Assembly (NCBI GenBank): GCA_965662545.1
Contig: CBFIHZ010000008.1
Coordinates: 1-64,000 of the forward strand
Source: CPC320 sp002684375
Lineage (GTDB): Bacteria > Pseudomonadota > Alphaproteobacteria > Rhodobacterales > Rhodobacteraceae
Direction: 5' to 3'
Length of the DNA stretch: 64,000 nucleotides
The notes under the pieces were generated by a model that had not been told where the DNA came from, ran no database searches, and saw only the letters and a list, made by a program, of their open reading frames with translations. How positions within the stretch are numbered: position 1 is the stretch's first letter; every line of letters begins with the position of its first letter. The position numbers and the translations under genes are program-made. Of this stretch, positions 51,407 through 60,487 are shown piece by piece.

Positions 51407-53956
51407 TTACCCCAGAATGCGCGCGACCATTTCAGTTGTATCGCGGCTGAGCCCTTTTGTCGCAAAGATCCGCCGGAGTTCCGTTTCGATCAGCCCCTTT
51501 CGGTGGCTGTCATACCGGCGCCACGTCTCAAAGGCGCTGCACATCCGCGCGGTGGTTTGGGGGTTCAGCGGATCCAGTTTGATTAGCCAGTCTGCCAACA
51601 GGGTATACCCTTTGCCCGAGGCGTGGTGAAATCCGGCGGTTTTGCCGGCCAAAGCCCCAAGCGTGGCACGAAATCGGTTGGGATTTTTCATGTCAAAATC
51701 GGTATGCAGTGTCAGCGCCTGAGCAATATCTGCGGCCTTGTCTGGTGGAGCTGCGCTCACCTGTATTGCGAACCACTTATCAATTACTAGGCGGTCATTC
51801 TGCCATTCATTGTAAAAAGTATCCACGGCATCTGCGCCCTTTTCAGCCGTGAGCAAACAGGCGAAGGCGGCCAGTTTTTGGGTCATGTTGGTCGCGTTAT
51901 CAAATTGCAACTGAGCCGCAGCGCCACCGTCGATCCGGGTGATCAATGCCAACACCTTGTTGCTCAAAGATCTGGCAGCCGACTGGGCGCTGTTTGGCGC
52001 ATAGGCTTCCTGCACCTGATATTGGGCATACAAGCGTGGCAACAGATCCTGCAGGTGCTGGGCAAGGCCAAGCGCCAGCGTTTCCCTAGCCTGCCAGATT
52101 GCATGGGGATCAGGGATATGGCCTTGGCTGTGCAAAGTGGTGGCGATATCATCTTCGCTGGGCAAAGACAGCGTCAATGCCCGAAAACTGGGATCCAGCG
52201 CATCGTCCCGCGCCACCGCCAAAAGTGCATCCAACAGGGCTGTTTCCGGTGGACTGTCATCAATGACCATTTTCACCAGCACGTTCCTGCCCAGCGCCTC
52301 ACCCGCAGCCCATTTGTTGAACGGATCCGTGTCGTGGGCCAGTAAAAAAGCGAGGCGATCATTGCTAATTTCCTGTTCCAGAATAACTGGGGCGGAAAAA
52401 TCTCGTAAAATGGACGGAGTTGGCCGACTGTTCAGCCCGTCAAACGAAAAACTCATTTCGCTTTGATTCAATTCCAGAACAGTCGTTGCCTGTACTTCCT
52501 TTCCGCTTGAATCCAACAGGCCGACGGCGATGGGAATAACCCTTGGGTCTTTTTTCGATTGGCCCGGTGTCTCTGGGGTATGCTGTTTGAAATGGAGCAT
52601 ATACTGGCCATTTTCAAAGCTATCGCGGACCGTCAGGCGCGGCGTGCCAGCTTGTTCGTACCATATTTTGAACTGGGTTAAATCGCGGCCGGTGCTGTCT
52701 TCGAAGACGGCCAACCAATCTTCGATGGTCGCAGCGTCCCCGTCATGGCGTTCAAAATATAACGCGACCGCCTTCGCATAGGACGTGTCGCCTATCAGCG
52801 TTTTAAGCATCCGGATCAGTTCCGCGCCTTTTTCATAGACAGTGGTCGTATAAAAATTATTGATCTCGACAAAGCTGTCTGGGCGCACCGGATGCGCCAG
52901 TGGGCCATTGTCTTCTCTAAACTGGCGACCACGCAGGTTAATGACGTCATTGATCCGTTTTACCGAAGCGCTGCGTCGGTCGGCGGTGAACTGGCTGTCG
53001 CGAAACACAGTCAGCCCCTCCTTGAGACAAAGCTGGAACCAGTCGCGACACGTGATGCGATTTCCAGTCCAGTTGTGGAAATACTCATGTGCGATAATTG
53101 CTTCGATACGTTCAAAATTGCTATCGGTCGAAGTCTCAGGACTGGCGAGTACGCAAGACGAGTTGAAAATATTGAGCCCTTTGTTTTCCATCGCGCCCAT
53201 ATTGAAATCATCAACCGCGACAATGTTAAAAATATCAAGGTCGTACTCGCGGTGATATTCTACTTCATCCCAGCGCATCGATGCCTTCAAAGCCTCCATG
53301 CCAAAGCTGCATTTGTCCTCATCTCCGGGACGGACCCAGATGTTTAAATCAACATCTTTGCCCGATTGTGTGGTGAATTGATCGGCGTGATTAACAAGAT
53401 TGCCTGCGACAAGCGCAAAGAGATATGCGGGTTTTGGCCAAGGATCGTGCCATTCGACCCAGCCTTCGCCCTGTGCACTTGGATTGCCATTGGACAAAAG
53501 GACCGGCAGCTTGCTTTCAATCCGTACGGTAAAGCAAGCCATAACATCGGGGCGGTCTGGATAAAAGGTAATCTTGCGAAAGCCCTCGGCTTCGCACTGG
53601 GTGCAATACATGCCGCCCGACATATAAAGACCCTCAAGTGCGGTATTTGTTTCGGGGCTGATTTCCACCTCGGCTTCCCAAATGAACGCTGCGTCGGGAA
53701 CGTCAACCGTGAGCCGCCCGTTTTCTATTTTTGGCGCGCAGGCCTTGCCATCAATTTTGGCGCTGATCAAACGCATGTTTTCGCCGTTCAGCATAAAATT
53801 TTGCTGATCGCTGTCCGGATTAGGGCGAAACGCAACCCGGCTGAGGACGCGGGTTTGTGTCGGATGCAGGCGAAACGTAAGTTGGACGTCATCTACTAAA
53901 TATGCGGGCGCGGCATAATCTTTTAAATAAATTGTTTGAGGGAACACTGCTTTCAT
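51407..53956 (-). CDS. pepN: aminopeptidase N (M1 family)
   Basis: 849 residues from ATG 53956, with a GGAGA ribosome site; the frame runs to 53998. Zinc metallopeptidase of the bacterial PepN type: GAMEN at about 254-258 and the zinc motif HEYFHNWTGNR at about 290-300, followed by the distal Glu in LKEGLTVFRDSQF. The C-terminal half is the helical domain of PepN (DUF3458). It removes N-terminal residues from peptides. The broken SDR lies just downstream. Confidence 0.96.
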   Translation of the reverse strand: MKAVFPQTIYLKDYAAPAYLVDDVQLTFRLHPTQTRVLSRVAFRPNPDSDQQNFMLNGENMRLISAKIDGKACAPKIENGRLTVDVPDAAFIWEAEVEISPETNTALEGLYMSGGMYCTQCEAEGFRKITFYPDRPDVMACFTVRIESKLPVLLSNGNPSAQGEGWVEWHDPWPKPAYLFALVAGNLVNHADQFTTQSGKDVDLNIWVRPGDEDKCSFGMEALKASMRWDEVEYHREYDLDIFNIVAVDDFNMGAMENKGLNIFNSSCVLASPETSTDSNFERIEAIIAHEYFHNWTGNRITCRDWFQLCLKEGLTVFRDSQFTADRRSASVKRINDVINLRGRQFREDNGPLAHPVRPDSFVEINNFYTTTVYEKGAELIRMLKTLIGDTSYAKAVALYFERHDGDAATIEDWLAVFEDSTGRDLTQFKIWYEQAGTPRLTVRDSFENGQYMLHFKQHTPETPGQSKKDPRVIPIAVGLLDSSGKEVQATTVLELNQSEMSFSFDGLNSRPTPSILRDFSAPVILEQEISNDRLAFLLAHDTDPFNKWAAGEALGRNVLVKMVIDDSPPETALLDALLAVARDDALDPSFRALTLSLPSEDDIATTLHSQGHIPDPHAIWQARETLALGLAQHLQDLLPRLYAQYQVQEAYAPNSAQSAARSLSNKVLALITRIDGGAAAQLQFDNATNMTQKLAAFACLLTAEKGADAVDTFYNEWQNDRLVIDKWFAIQVSAAPPDKAADIAQALTLHTDFDMKNPNRFRATLGALAGKTAGFHHASGKGYTLLADWLIKLDPLNPQTTARMCSAFETWRRYDSHRKGLIETELRRIFATKGLSRDTTEMVARILG

Positions 53957-54063
53957 CAAAATCTCCGCTGTGAGAGGCGTTTGTTTTTGCGACCGCACGC
54001 CCTAGAACCACCCTAATCGAAGTGTGTTAAATATCCTTTTAGGTGAGTAGGTATATAGAGCGA

Positions 54064-55647
54064 ATGCCGCAAGCTGCAATGCAAACATGCGTATCAAGTG
54101 ATCTGGCCGCGGATCCTCTTACTCTGGTCTGGTTCAAACGTGACTTGCGCGTGACGGATCATCCGGCTTTGCAAAGCGCCGCATCTGGGCCAGGACGGGT
54201 GCTGCCGGTGTATATTATCGAGCCGGACTATTGGCACCTGCCGGATATGTCAGGACGACATTGGGGCTTTATCGCTGAATGCCTGCGCGATCTTCAAGCC
54301 GATCTGACGCGGCTGGGAACACCGCTTGCCCTTCGCGTTGGCGACGCGGTTGAGACGCTGGAAGACCTGCGGCAAAAATTTGGTTTCACACAGATGATCA
54401 GCCATATCGAAACAGGCAATCTTTGGAGTTTTGCCCGCGACCAAAGAGTGGCCAACTGGGCGCGGGCGCAGGGGGTGGTATGGAGCGAACTGCCGCAGTC
54501 AGCCGTCACCCGCGGGATTGCCAGAGCCAACCGCTGGGCCGACCGGCGCGGGCGCTTTGTCGCTGAGGCTGTTTCACCGATACCGCCTGTGCTGCGGGGG
54601 GTCAAACTGGAGCCCGGGACGTTGCCCTCTGCGGCGTCACTTGGACTGGTTGAGGGGCGTCCCGACACCTTGCAAGTGGGGGGACGACGTCAGGCCGAAC
54701 GTGTGCTGGAGGATTTTTTACAGCGCCGTGGCCAACCGTATAGGCGCGCAATGTCTTCGCCCCTGTCGGCCGAGATGGCCTGTTCAAGGCTGTCGCCCTA
54801 TTTGGCCTATGGGGCGATCACCGTACGCGAGGTTGTGCAGGCGACGGCCCGGCGGCAGGCTGAGTTGAAAGGCAGTCGCAGTGGCTGGCTCAGTAGCCTG
54901 TCTTCGTTTCAATCGCGTCTGGCTTGGCGGGACCACTTTACCCAGAAACTTGAGGATCAACCTGATATCGAAACTAAATGCCTGCATCCGGCCTATGAGG
55001 GGCTGCGACCAGAGGTGCCTGATCCGGCGCTGTTTCTGGCCTGGAAAACCGGCCAAACCGGCGTGCCGTTTGTGGATGCCTGTATGCGCTATCTGATTGC
55101 CACCGGTTGGCTGAACTTTCGCATGCGCGCCATGCTGATGTCGTTTGCCTCTTATCAGTTGTGGTTGGACTGGCGAAGCACTGGGCTGCACCTGGCGCGC
55201 CTGTTCACTGATTACGAGCCGGGCATTCACTGGCCGCAGGTTCAGATGCAGTCCGGAACAACCGGGATCAATACGATCCGTATTTATAATCCGGTCAAAC
55301 AGGGGCTCGATCAGGATCCAGAGGGTATATTTACCCGCCGGTGGGTGCCGGAATTGGCACCAGTGCCAGATGTGTTTTTGCAAGAGCCCTGGCGCTGGGA
55401 CGGGCGTGGCACGCTGCTGGGCGTTGCGTACCCCCGTCCTGTTGTGGACTTGAAAACGGCGGTCTCGCAAGCCCGTGATCGCGTCTGGGCGGTGCGCAGA
55501 GACCGGGGCTTTGCCGCCAAGGCTGGACAGATTGTAACTAAACATGCCAGCCGCAAAGATAGTGCGGGCCATTTTGTTAATGACCGCGCACCGCGAAGAC
55601 CACGTCGGGCGTCGGGCGATGACAGACAGATGAGTTTTGATTTGTAA
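54064..55647 (+). CDS. cryptochrome/DNA photolyase family protein
   Basis: 527 residues from ATG 54064; GTG 54043 in frame is an alternative, neither with a clear ribosome site. N-terminal photolyase domain LVWFKRDLRVTDHPALQSAAS; FAD-binding C-terminal domain with ARLFTDYEPGIHWPQVQMQSGTTGINTIRIYNPVKQG, which carries the Trp and Asn residues of photolyases, and FQSRLAWRDHF. The sequence resembles photolyase-type rather than iron-sulfur-type bacterial members. Repair versus signalling cannot be decided. It overlaps a DUF2256 gene. Confidence 0.9.
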   Translation: MPQAAMQTCVSSDLAADPLTLVWFKRDLRVTDHPALQSAASGPGRVLPVYIIEPDYWHLPDMSGRHWGFIAECLRDLQADLTRLGTPLALRVGDAVETLEDLRQKFGFTQMISHIETGNLWSFARDQRVANWARAQGVVWSELPQSAVTRGIARANRWADRRGRFVAEAVSPIPPVLRGVKLEPGTLPSAASLGLVEGRPDTLQVGGRRQAERVLEDFLQRRGQPYRRAMSSPLSAEMACSRLSPYLAYGAITVREVVQATARRQAELKGSRSGWLSSLSSFQSRLAWRDHFTQKLEDQPDIETKCLHPAYEGLRPEVPDPALFLAWKTGQTGVPFVDACMRYLIATGWLNFRMRAMLMSFASYQLWLDWRSTGLHLARLFTDYEPGIHWPQVQMQSGTTGINTIRIYNPVKQGLDQDPEGIFTRRWVPELAPVPDVFLQEPWRWDGRGTLLGVAYPRPVVDLKTAVSQARDRVWAVRRDRGFAAKAGQIVTKHASRKDSAGHFVNDRAPRRPRRASGDDRQMSFDL

Positions 55648-55814
55648 TGGCGAAAATGCGACGCAAGGCGGATTTGGACAGCAAGCTGTGCTGCGTTTGT
55701 GGACGGCCGTTTTTCTGGCGTAAAAAATGGGCGAAAGTCTGGCACGAGGTGCTTTATTGCAGCAAAAAATGCCGATCCCAGAAGTCAAATTCTGATCCGG
55801 TGCGTCGATCCTAA
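55647..55814 (+). CDS. DUF2256 small zinc-ribbon-like protein
   Basis: 55 residues, too short for usual gene cut-offs. ATG begins on the last base of the photolyase stop (taATG). Motif CCVCGRPFFWRKKWAKVWHEVLYCSKKCR: CxxC near 16-19 and C...CSKKC near 38-42, with R-x-x-W-x-x-x-W core, as in DUF2256. DUF2256 genes are often found next to or fused with photolyase/cryptochrome genes, so a link in function is likely though its biochemistry is unknown to me. Confidence 0.88.
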   Translation: MAKMRRKADLDSKLCCVCGRPFFWRKKWAKVWHEVLYCSKKCRSQKSNSDPVRRS

Positions 55815-55827
55815 CTCTTTTGCAGGT

Positions 55828-55850
55828 ATTGGTTATCATTATTTACCAAT
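55828..55850. promoter_or_regulatory. candidate operator before malate synthase
   Basis: ATTGGT (55828-55833) and ACCAAT (55845-55850) form a dyad with an 11-bp AT-rich spacer, about 65 nt upstream of the glcB ATG. It may bind a regulator of glyoxylate/glycolate use. No named site matches. Confidence 0.3.
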
Positions 55851-55915
55851 CCTGTTGCCTATCGGAAACTTAGTCCCTAAACCGCGCTGTAAATTGGCGA
55901 ATCTAGGGGAAAGAC

Positions 55916-58060
55916 ATGTCTGACAGGATCGAAAAATATGGATTGAGAATCGCACGGTCGCTGGCAGATTTTATCGATCACGAAGCCTTGCCGGGCACCG
56001 GTGTTACCGCCGATCGTTTTTGGCAGGGTTTGTCGGACTTGGCGCATGACTTTGGCCCCAAAAACCGGTCGCTGGTGGCGCATCGCGAACTGTTGCAAAG
56101 CCAAATTGATGATTGGCACACTGCTCGCAAAGGCCAGCCACATGACGCCGGGGCCTATAAGGCGTTTTTGCAAGAGGTGGGTTATCTGATCCCCGAAGGT
56201 GCGGATTTTGAAGTGGAAACCTCAAACGTAGACCCTGAGATTGCGACGATATCGGGCGCACAGCTGGTGGTACCCGTGACCAATGCGCGCTTTGCATTGA
56301 ACGCGGCAAACGCTCGCTGGGGGTCTTTATATGATGCGCTGTACGGTACGGATGCTTTGGGCGACTTGCCGGTGTCTGGTGGGTATGATGTGGCGCGGGG
56401 CGCGCGTGTGATCGCTTGGGGCCGGGCGCTTTTGGACCAATCCGTGCCTTTGACGGGTGCGAGTTGGGCTGCGGTGAAATCACTGAGTGTGAAGGATGGC
56501 GTACTTTTGGTTGACGGTGCTGGTCTTTCTGACGCGACGCAATTTGTCGGGTTTGGGGGCGATGGCGCGGCCCCGACCAGCGTTCTTTTGCGCAATAACG
56601 GCCTGCATCTTATTGTCGAGATTGATGCCAACAGCCCTATCGGATCCACTGATTTGGCAGGCATTGCAGACATCCGGCTGGAGGCAGCGATATCGACAAT
56701 CATGGATTGCGAAGACAGTGTTGCCACGGTGGATGCAGGTGACAAGGTCTTGGCCTATCGCAACTGGTTGGGCCTGATGCGCGGTGATCTGACCGAAGAA
56801 ATCGTAAAAGGTGGCAAGTCCTACACTCGAAAACTGAATCCCGACCTGAGGTTTGCCGCAGCTGACGGGGGAGAGGTGACGCTCAAAGGGCGCTCTTTGA
56901 TGCTGGTACGCAATGTTGGCCACTTGATGACCAATCCGGCTGTATTGGATCGCCATGGCAACGAGATCGACGAAGGTCTGTTGGATGCGCTGTGTACCAG
57001 TTTGATTGCGATACATGACCTGCAGCGGTCCGGTGGCAATTCGCTGCATGGCAGCGTCTATATCGTCAAACCCAAAATGCACGGACCCGATGAAGTTGCC
57101 TTTTCAAGCGAGACCTTTGCAAAGGTCGAAGCGATATTGGGGCTTCCGGAAAACACCCTGAAAATGGGCATCATGGATGAGGAACGCCGCACATCGGCCA
57201 ACCTGAAAGAATGCATCCGAGCTGCGAAAGCGCGGGTTGCGTTTATCAACACCGGATTTCTGGATCGCACTGGTGATGAAATACACACCAGTATGGAAGC
57301 GGGTCCGTTCTTGCGTAAAGGCGAGATGAAGACAACACCCTGGATTATCGCCTATGAAGATCGCAACGTTGATATCGGTCTGGCCTGCGGGCTTCAGGGC
57401 AAGGCCCAAATCGGCAAGGGCATGTGGGCAATGCCTGACCGGATGGCGGATATGCTCTCGGCAAAGATTGGGCATCCGACTGCGGGGGCGTCTTGTGCCT
57501 GGGTGCCATCGCCCACTGCGGCGACATTGCACGCGACCCATTACCACAACGTCGATGTCACGGCGCGTCAAAACGCGATCAAGGCCGCTGGCCCTCGCGG
57601 AACACTGGATGATCTGCTCACCGTGCCGGTGATGAGCGGCGAGAACCTTAGCGATGGCGAGATTGCCGAAGAGATTGAAAACAATGCACAGGGGATTTTA
57701 GGCTATGTTGTACGCTGGATCGATCAGGGTGTTGGCTGTTCCAAAGTGCCCGACATTCACGATGTTGGCTTGATGGAAGACCGCGCAACCTGCCGCATTT
57801 CGTCTCAGGCACTGGCCAACTGGATGCATCACGGCGTCGTGAGCCAAAACCAAGTGATGGCGGCCATGCAAAAGATGGCGGCTGTTGTCGATCGTCAGAA
57901 TGCTGGTGATCCTGCCTATCGTGCCATGGCGCCCGGGTTTGACGGTATTGCGTTTCAGGCGGCCTGTGATCTGGTGTTTAAAGGCCGTATACAGCCGTCT
58001 GGGTATACCGAGCCGGTCCTCCACGCGCGGCGGCTGGAGCTGAAAGCCGCAGGGCTCTAG
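55916..58060 (+). CDS. glcB: malate synthase G
   Basis: 714 residues, the length of the monomeric isoform G. It condenses acetyl-CoA and glyoxylate to malate. Segments seen: TISGAQLVVPVTNARFALNAANARWGSLYDALYGTD, IMDCEDSVATVDAGDKVLAYRNWLGLMRGDL, and GLPENTLKMGIMDEERRTSANLKECI, with the catalytic RTGDEIHTSMEAGP region. A 9-bp stem-loop straddles the stop. Followed by a GlcG-like gene, which fits glycolate/glyoxylate metabolism. Confidence 0.97.
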   Translation: MSDRIEKYGLRIARSLADFIDHEALPGTGVTADRFWQGLSDLAHDFGPKNRSLVAHRELLQSQIDDWHTARKGQPHDAGAYKAFLQEVGYLIPEGADFEVETSNVDPEIATISGAQLVVPVTNARFALNAANARWGSLYDALYGTDALGDLPVSGGYDVARGARVIAWGRALLDQSVPLTGASWAAVKSLSVKDGVLLVDGAGLSDATQFVGFGGDGAAPTSVLLRNNGLHLIVEIDANSPIGSTDLAGIADIRLEAAISTIMDCEDSVATVDAGDKVLAYRNWLGLMRGDLTEEIVKGGKSYTRKLNPDLRFAAADGGEVTLKGRSLMLVRNVGHLMTNPAVLDRHGNEIDEGLLDALCTSLIAIHDLQRSGGNSLHGSVYIVKPKMHGPDEVAFSSETFAKVEAILGLPENTLKMGIMDEERRTSANLKECIRAAKARVAFINTGFLDRTGDEIHTSMEAGPFLRKGEMKTTPWIIAYEDRNVDIGLACGLQGKAQIGKGMWAMPDRMADMLSAKIGHPTAGASCAWVPSPTAATLHATHYHNVDVTARQNAIKAAGPRGTLDDLLTVPVMSGENLSDGEIAEEIENNAQGILGYVVRWIDQGVGCSKVPDIHDVGLMEDRATCRISSQALANWMHHGVVSQNQVMAAMQKMAAVVDRQNAGDPAYRAMAPGFDGIAFQAACDLVFKGRIQPSGYTEPVLHARRLELKAAGL

Positions 58061-58096
58061 CACCGGCAGGCGATCAAAATAAAGCGTCCGGTGCTA
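58058..58096 (+). other. stem-loop at glcB 3' end
   Basis: TAGCACCGG (58058-58066, including the stop codon) pairs perfectly with CCGGTGCTA (58088-58096), with a 21-nt loop. Likely a transcript-stability or partial terminator element before the GlcG-like gene. Confidence 0.45.
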
Positions 58097-58144
58097 TAGC
58101 CGGGCAAGTCTTCCTTTTCTTGACAACCCAAATAGGAGTTTCCC

Positions 58145-58573
58145 ATGGCCAGTATCACCGTGAACAAAGCCCGCACCATTATTCGAAAAACACTGGAAAA
58201 AGGTACCGAGTTGGCACTGAAACCACTTTCTGTAATAGTTTTGGATGACGGGGGTCATGCCATCGCCTTTGAACGCTCTGATGGCGCGGCGCCGGGACGT
58301 TTTGGCATTGCCCACGGCAAAGCTTTTGGCGCGGTTATGCTGGGAATGGCTGGCCAAGCACAGATGGCCCGCGCCGAACAACAAGCCTATTTTATGGCTG
58401 CAGTAAACGGCGTTTTTGGTGGTGCGGTTGTGCCGGTGCCGGGCGGCGTGTTGGTGCGTGACAAGAAAGGCAAAGTCATTGGTGCCGTCGGAGTTACCGG
58501 TGACACATCCGACAATGACGAGATCGCCGCACTGGCAGGTGTCGCTGCCGCTGGGTTTGAAGGGAACGCGTGA
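58145..58573 (+). CDS. GlcG/HbpS-family heme-binding protein
   Basis: 142 residues. Family motifs: MASITVNKARTIIRKTLEKG, LSVIVLDDGGHAIAFERSDGAAPGRFGIAHGKAFGAVMLGM, GAVVPVPGGVLVRDKKGKVIGAVGVTGDTSDNDE. GlcG/HbpS proteins bind heme or are found with glycolate oxidase operons; position after glcB supports the GlcG assignment. Exact role unknown. ATAGGAG upstream of ATG. Confidence 0.9.
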   Translation: MASITVNKARTIIRKTLEKGTELALKPLSVIVLDDGGHAIAFERSDGAAPGRFGIAHGKAFGAVMLGMAGQAQMARAEQQAYFMAAVNGVFGGAVVPVPGGVLVRDKKGKVIGAVGVTGDTSDNDEIAALAGVAAAGFEGNA

Positions 58574-58634
58574 TATTGAGTTCCTTGATTGGTTGGCTAT
58601 TGTGGGATTGTATCACTAGTTGAGGTTGCCCACC

Positions 58635-59408
58635 GTGCGTCCAGTTATCGGAATAATTTCGAACCATTATCTGGTTCATGAGCAATACCCCGTACACGCA
58701 TCGGGAACGATGAATGGAGACGCTATCGCCCAAGTGGCTGATTGTATCCCCTTGATTGTCCCCGCTGATCCAGCGCAGATCTCTGTTCAAGAGTTGATGG
58801 CGACCTGCGACGGATTTTTGCTGACTGGGGGACGGCCGAATGTGCACCCTGAAGAATACGGCGAAGTCGAAACCGAGGCGCACGGCAGCTTTGACAGACA
58901 GCGCGACAGTTTGGTTTTGCCCTTGGTGCGCGCCTGTGTCGATCTTGGGCAGCCGGTGTTCGGTGTGTGCCGCGGCTTTCAAGAGGTGGCCGTGGCGATG
59001 GGCAGTACGCTTCACCCTGAAATTCGCGATCTGCCTGGGCGCAGCAATCACCGAATGCCGCCCGACGGCACATTGGAAGAAAAATTTGCTTTGCGCCACG
59101 CGATTGAATTCACCAAGGGCGGGGTATTCCACAGTTTGATGAATGCACCGGTGGTGATGACCAACACATTGCACGGTCAGGGGATTAAGACCGCAGGGGC
59201 GCGGATTGTGGTGGATGGCTGTGCGCCTGATGGCACTCCCGAGGCAATCTATGTCAAAGATGCGCCCGGGTTCACGTTGTCGGTGCAATGGCATCCTGAA
59301 TGGAACGCTGAGCAAGATCCGGTGTCGCGGGCGCTGTTTACCGCCTTTGGTGATGCTGCGCGCGCCTGGGCTTCCGGACAGGCTGGTCGGGTGCTGAAAT
59401 CTGCTTGA
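58635..59408 (+). CDS. class I glutamine amidotransferase-like hydrolase (PuuD family)
   Basis: 257 residues from GTG 58635, with GAGG upstream; a TTG at 58620 is in frame. Class I GATase fold: nucleophile in GVCRGFQEV (C112), oxyanion GGRPNVHPEEYG, and catalytic His in SVQWHPEWN. PuuD-type enzymes hydrolyse gamma-glutamyl-GABA and related gamma-glutamyl compounds. The substrate here is not known. Convergent with kynA, 26 nt apart. Confidence 0.9.
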   Translation: MRPVIGIISNHYLVHEQYPVHASGTMNGDAIAQVADCIPLIVPADPAQISVQELMATCDGFLLTGGRPNVHPEEYGEVETEAHGSFDRQRDSLVLPLVRACVDLGQPVFGVCRGFQEVAVAMGSTLHPEIRDLPGRSNHRMPPDGTLEEKFALRHAIEFTKGGVFHSLMNAPVVMTNTLHGQGIKTAGARIVVDGCAPDGTPEAIYVKDAPGFTLSVQWHPEWNAEQDPVSRALFTAFGDAARAWASGQAGRVLKSA

Positions 59409-59434
59409 TTGACAGCGCTGGCTTTGAAGGCGCC

Positions 59435-60268
59435 CTAAAGCGCGGTGCGCAGCGCCCAGAGTTCAGGAAACAGTTCGACCTCTAACATGCGCCGCAGATA
59501 ACTGACTCCACCAGTTCCGCCGGTCCCGCGTTTAAAGCCAATCACCCGTTCGACCGTGGTGACGTGATTGAATCGCCAGCGCCGAAAGTAATCCTCGCAG
59601 TCCACCAGCTTTTCTGCCAACTCATACAGTTCCCAATACTGGTCCGGGGATTGATACACTTTGGTCCAGGCGGCAGTCACCGCGTCATCCGCAGTATAGG
59701 GCCCGCCGAGATCACGCGCCAGCACATGGTCCGGCAAGGGTAGGGACCCGGCCAATTGTTGCAGGGCCACATCATAAAGCGAGGGCTGTGTCAGTTCCTG
59801 GCTGAGCACGGCATGATCGGCGCTGCGATGGGCGTGCGGCATCAACATCGCCGGGTTGCGGTTGCCAAGCAAAAACTCAATCTGGCGGTATTGGAATGAT
59901 TGAAACCCAGAGGATTGCCCTAGAGAGGCGCGAAAGCTGGTATACTCTGATGGTGTCATCGTGCGCAGCACGTCCCACGCGTTGTTGAGCTGCTCAAAGA
60001 TACGGGCAACGCGGGACAGCATTTTGAACGCGGGACGCAGCTTGTTGGCCTGTAGGGTTTTGCGGGCGGCATGCAATTCATGCAGCACCAGCCGCATCCA
60101 CAGTTCTGACGTCTGATGCTGGATGATAAACAACATCTCGTCATGCGCATCCGAGCGGGGGGTTTGGGCTGTGAGCAAGCTGTCTAGCGATAGATAATCG
60201 CCATAAGACATCTGGCCGTCAAAGCGCATCTGAGCGCCATCTTTGGCGGGATCAATTGGGTGTGACAT
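59435..60268 (-). CDS. kynA: tryptophan 2,3-dioxygenase
   Basis: 277 residues, usual for bacterial KynA. Heme enzyme opening the indole ring of L-tryptophan to N-formylkynurenine. Conserved MSYGDYLSLDSLL, DEMLFIIQHQTSELWMRL (distal His and Glu), FRASLGQSSGFQSFQYR, and DCEDYFRRWRFNHVTTVERVIGFKRGTGGTGGVSYLR (proximal His in the N-H-V-T segment). Last gene of the kyn operon. Confidence 0.97.
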   Translation of the reverse strand: MSHPIDPAKDGAQMRFDGQMSYGDYLSLDSLLTAQTPRSDAHDEMLFIIQHQTSELWMRLVLHELHAARKTLQANKLRPAFKMLSRVARIFEQLNNAWDVLRTMTPSEYTSFRASLGQSSGFQSFQYRQIEFLLGNRNPAMLMPHAHRSADHAVLSQELTQPSLYDVALQQLAGSLPLPDHVLARDLGGPYTADDAVTAAWTKVYQSPDQYWELYELAEKLVDCEDYFRRWRFNHVTTVERVIGFKRGTGGTGGVSYLRRMLEVELFPELWALRTAL

Positions 60269-60322
60269 CGAGAAGACCTGTGACTGTGGATTGGAAAATA
60301 ACGGGCGGGCGATTGCGTCAGC

Positions 60323-60487
60323 CTATCCAATCAAACAAATTCTCCCAGAAAGTTTACGCCACAGGCACACCCAAGCGGTCGGGCGACACAGCGGCAGATC
60401 AAGGGTCGCGGCGTATCTCGCCGGAGTGATTTCGCCATTCAGGGCCGCTGCGCAGGCGCTGGCGAGATTAGGGCGCGCTGGGATCAT
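60323..60487 (-). CDS. 54-residue hypothetical protein coupled to kynU
   Basis: ATG at 60487-60485 overlaps the kynU stop by ATGA and the frame stays open for 54 codons to TAG at 60325-60323, 54 nt before kynA. The product begins MIPARPNLASACAAALNGEI, continues TPARYAATLDLPLCRPTAWV and ends CLWRKLSGRICLIG. Codons are GC-rich at the third position like those of kynU and kynA. A coupled start, good codon use and a place inside an operon argue for a real gene. I do not recognise a family. Two Cys residues are present but no clear metal motif. Confidence 0.55.
   Translation of the reverse strand: MIPARPNLASACAAALNGEITPARYAATLDLPLCRPTAWVCLWRKLSGRICLIG

Noticed and set aside
54784..55839. 351-codon frame antisense to the photolyase
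   Set aside because: Shadow; the sense frame carries the FAD-binding motifs.
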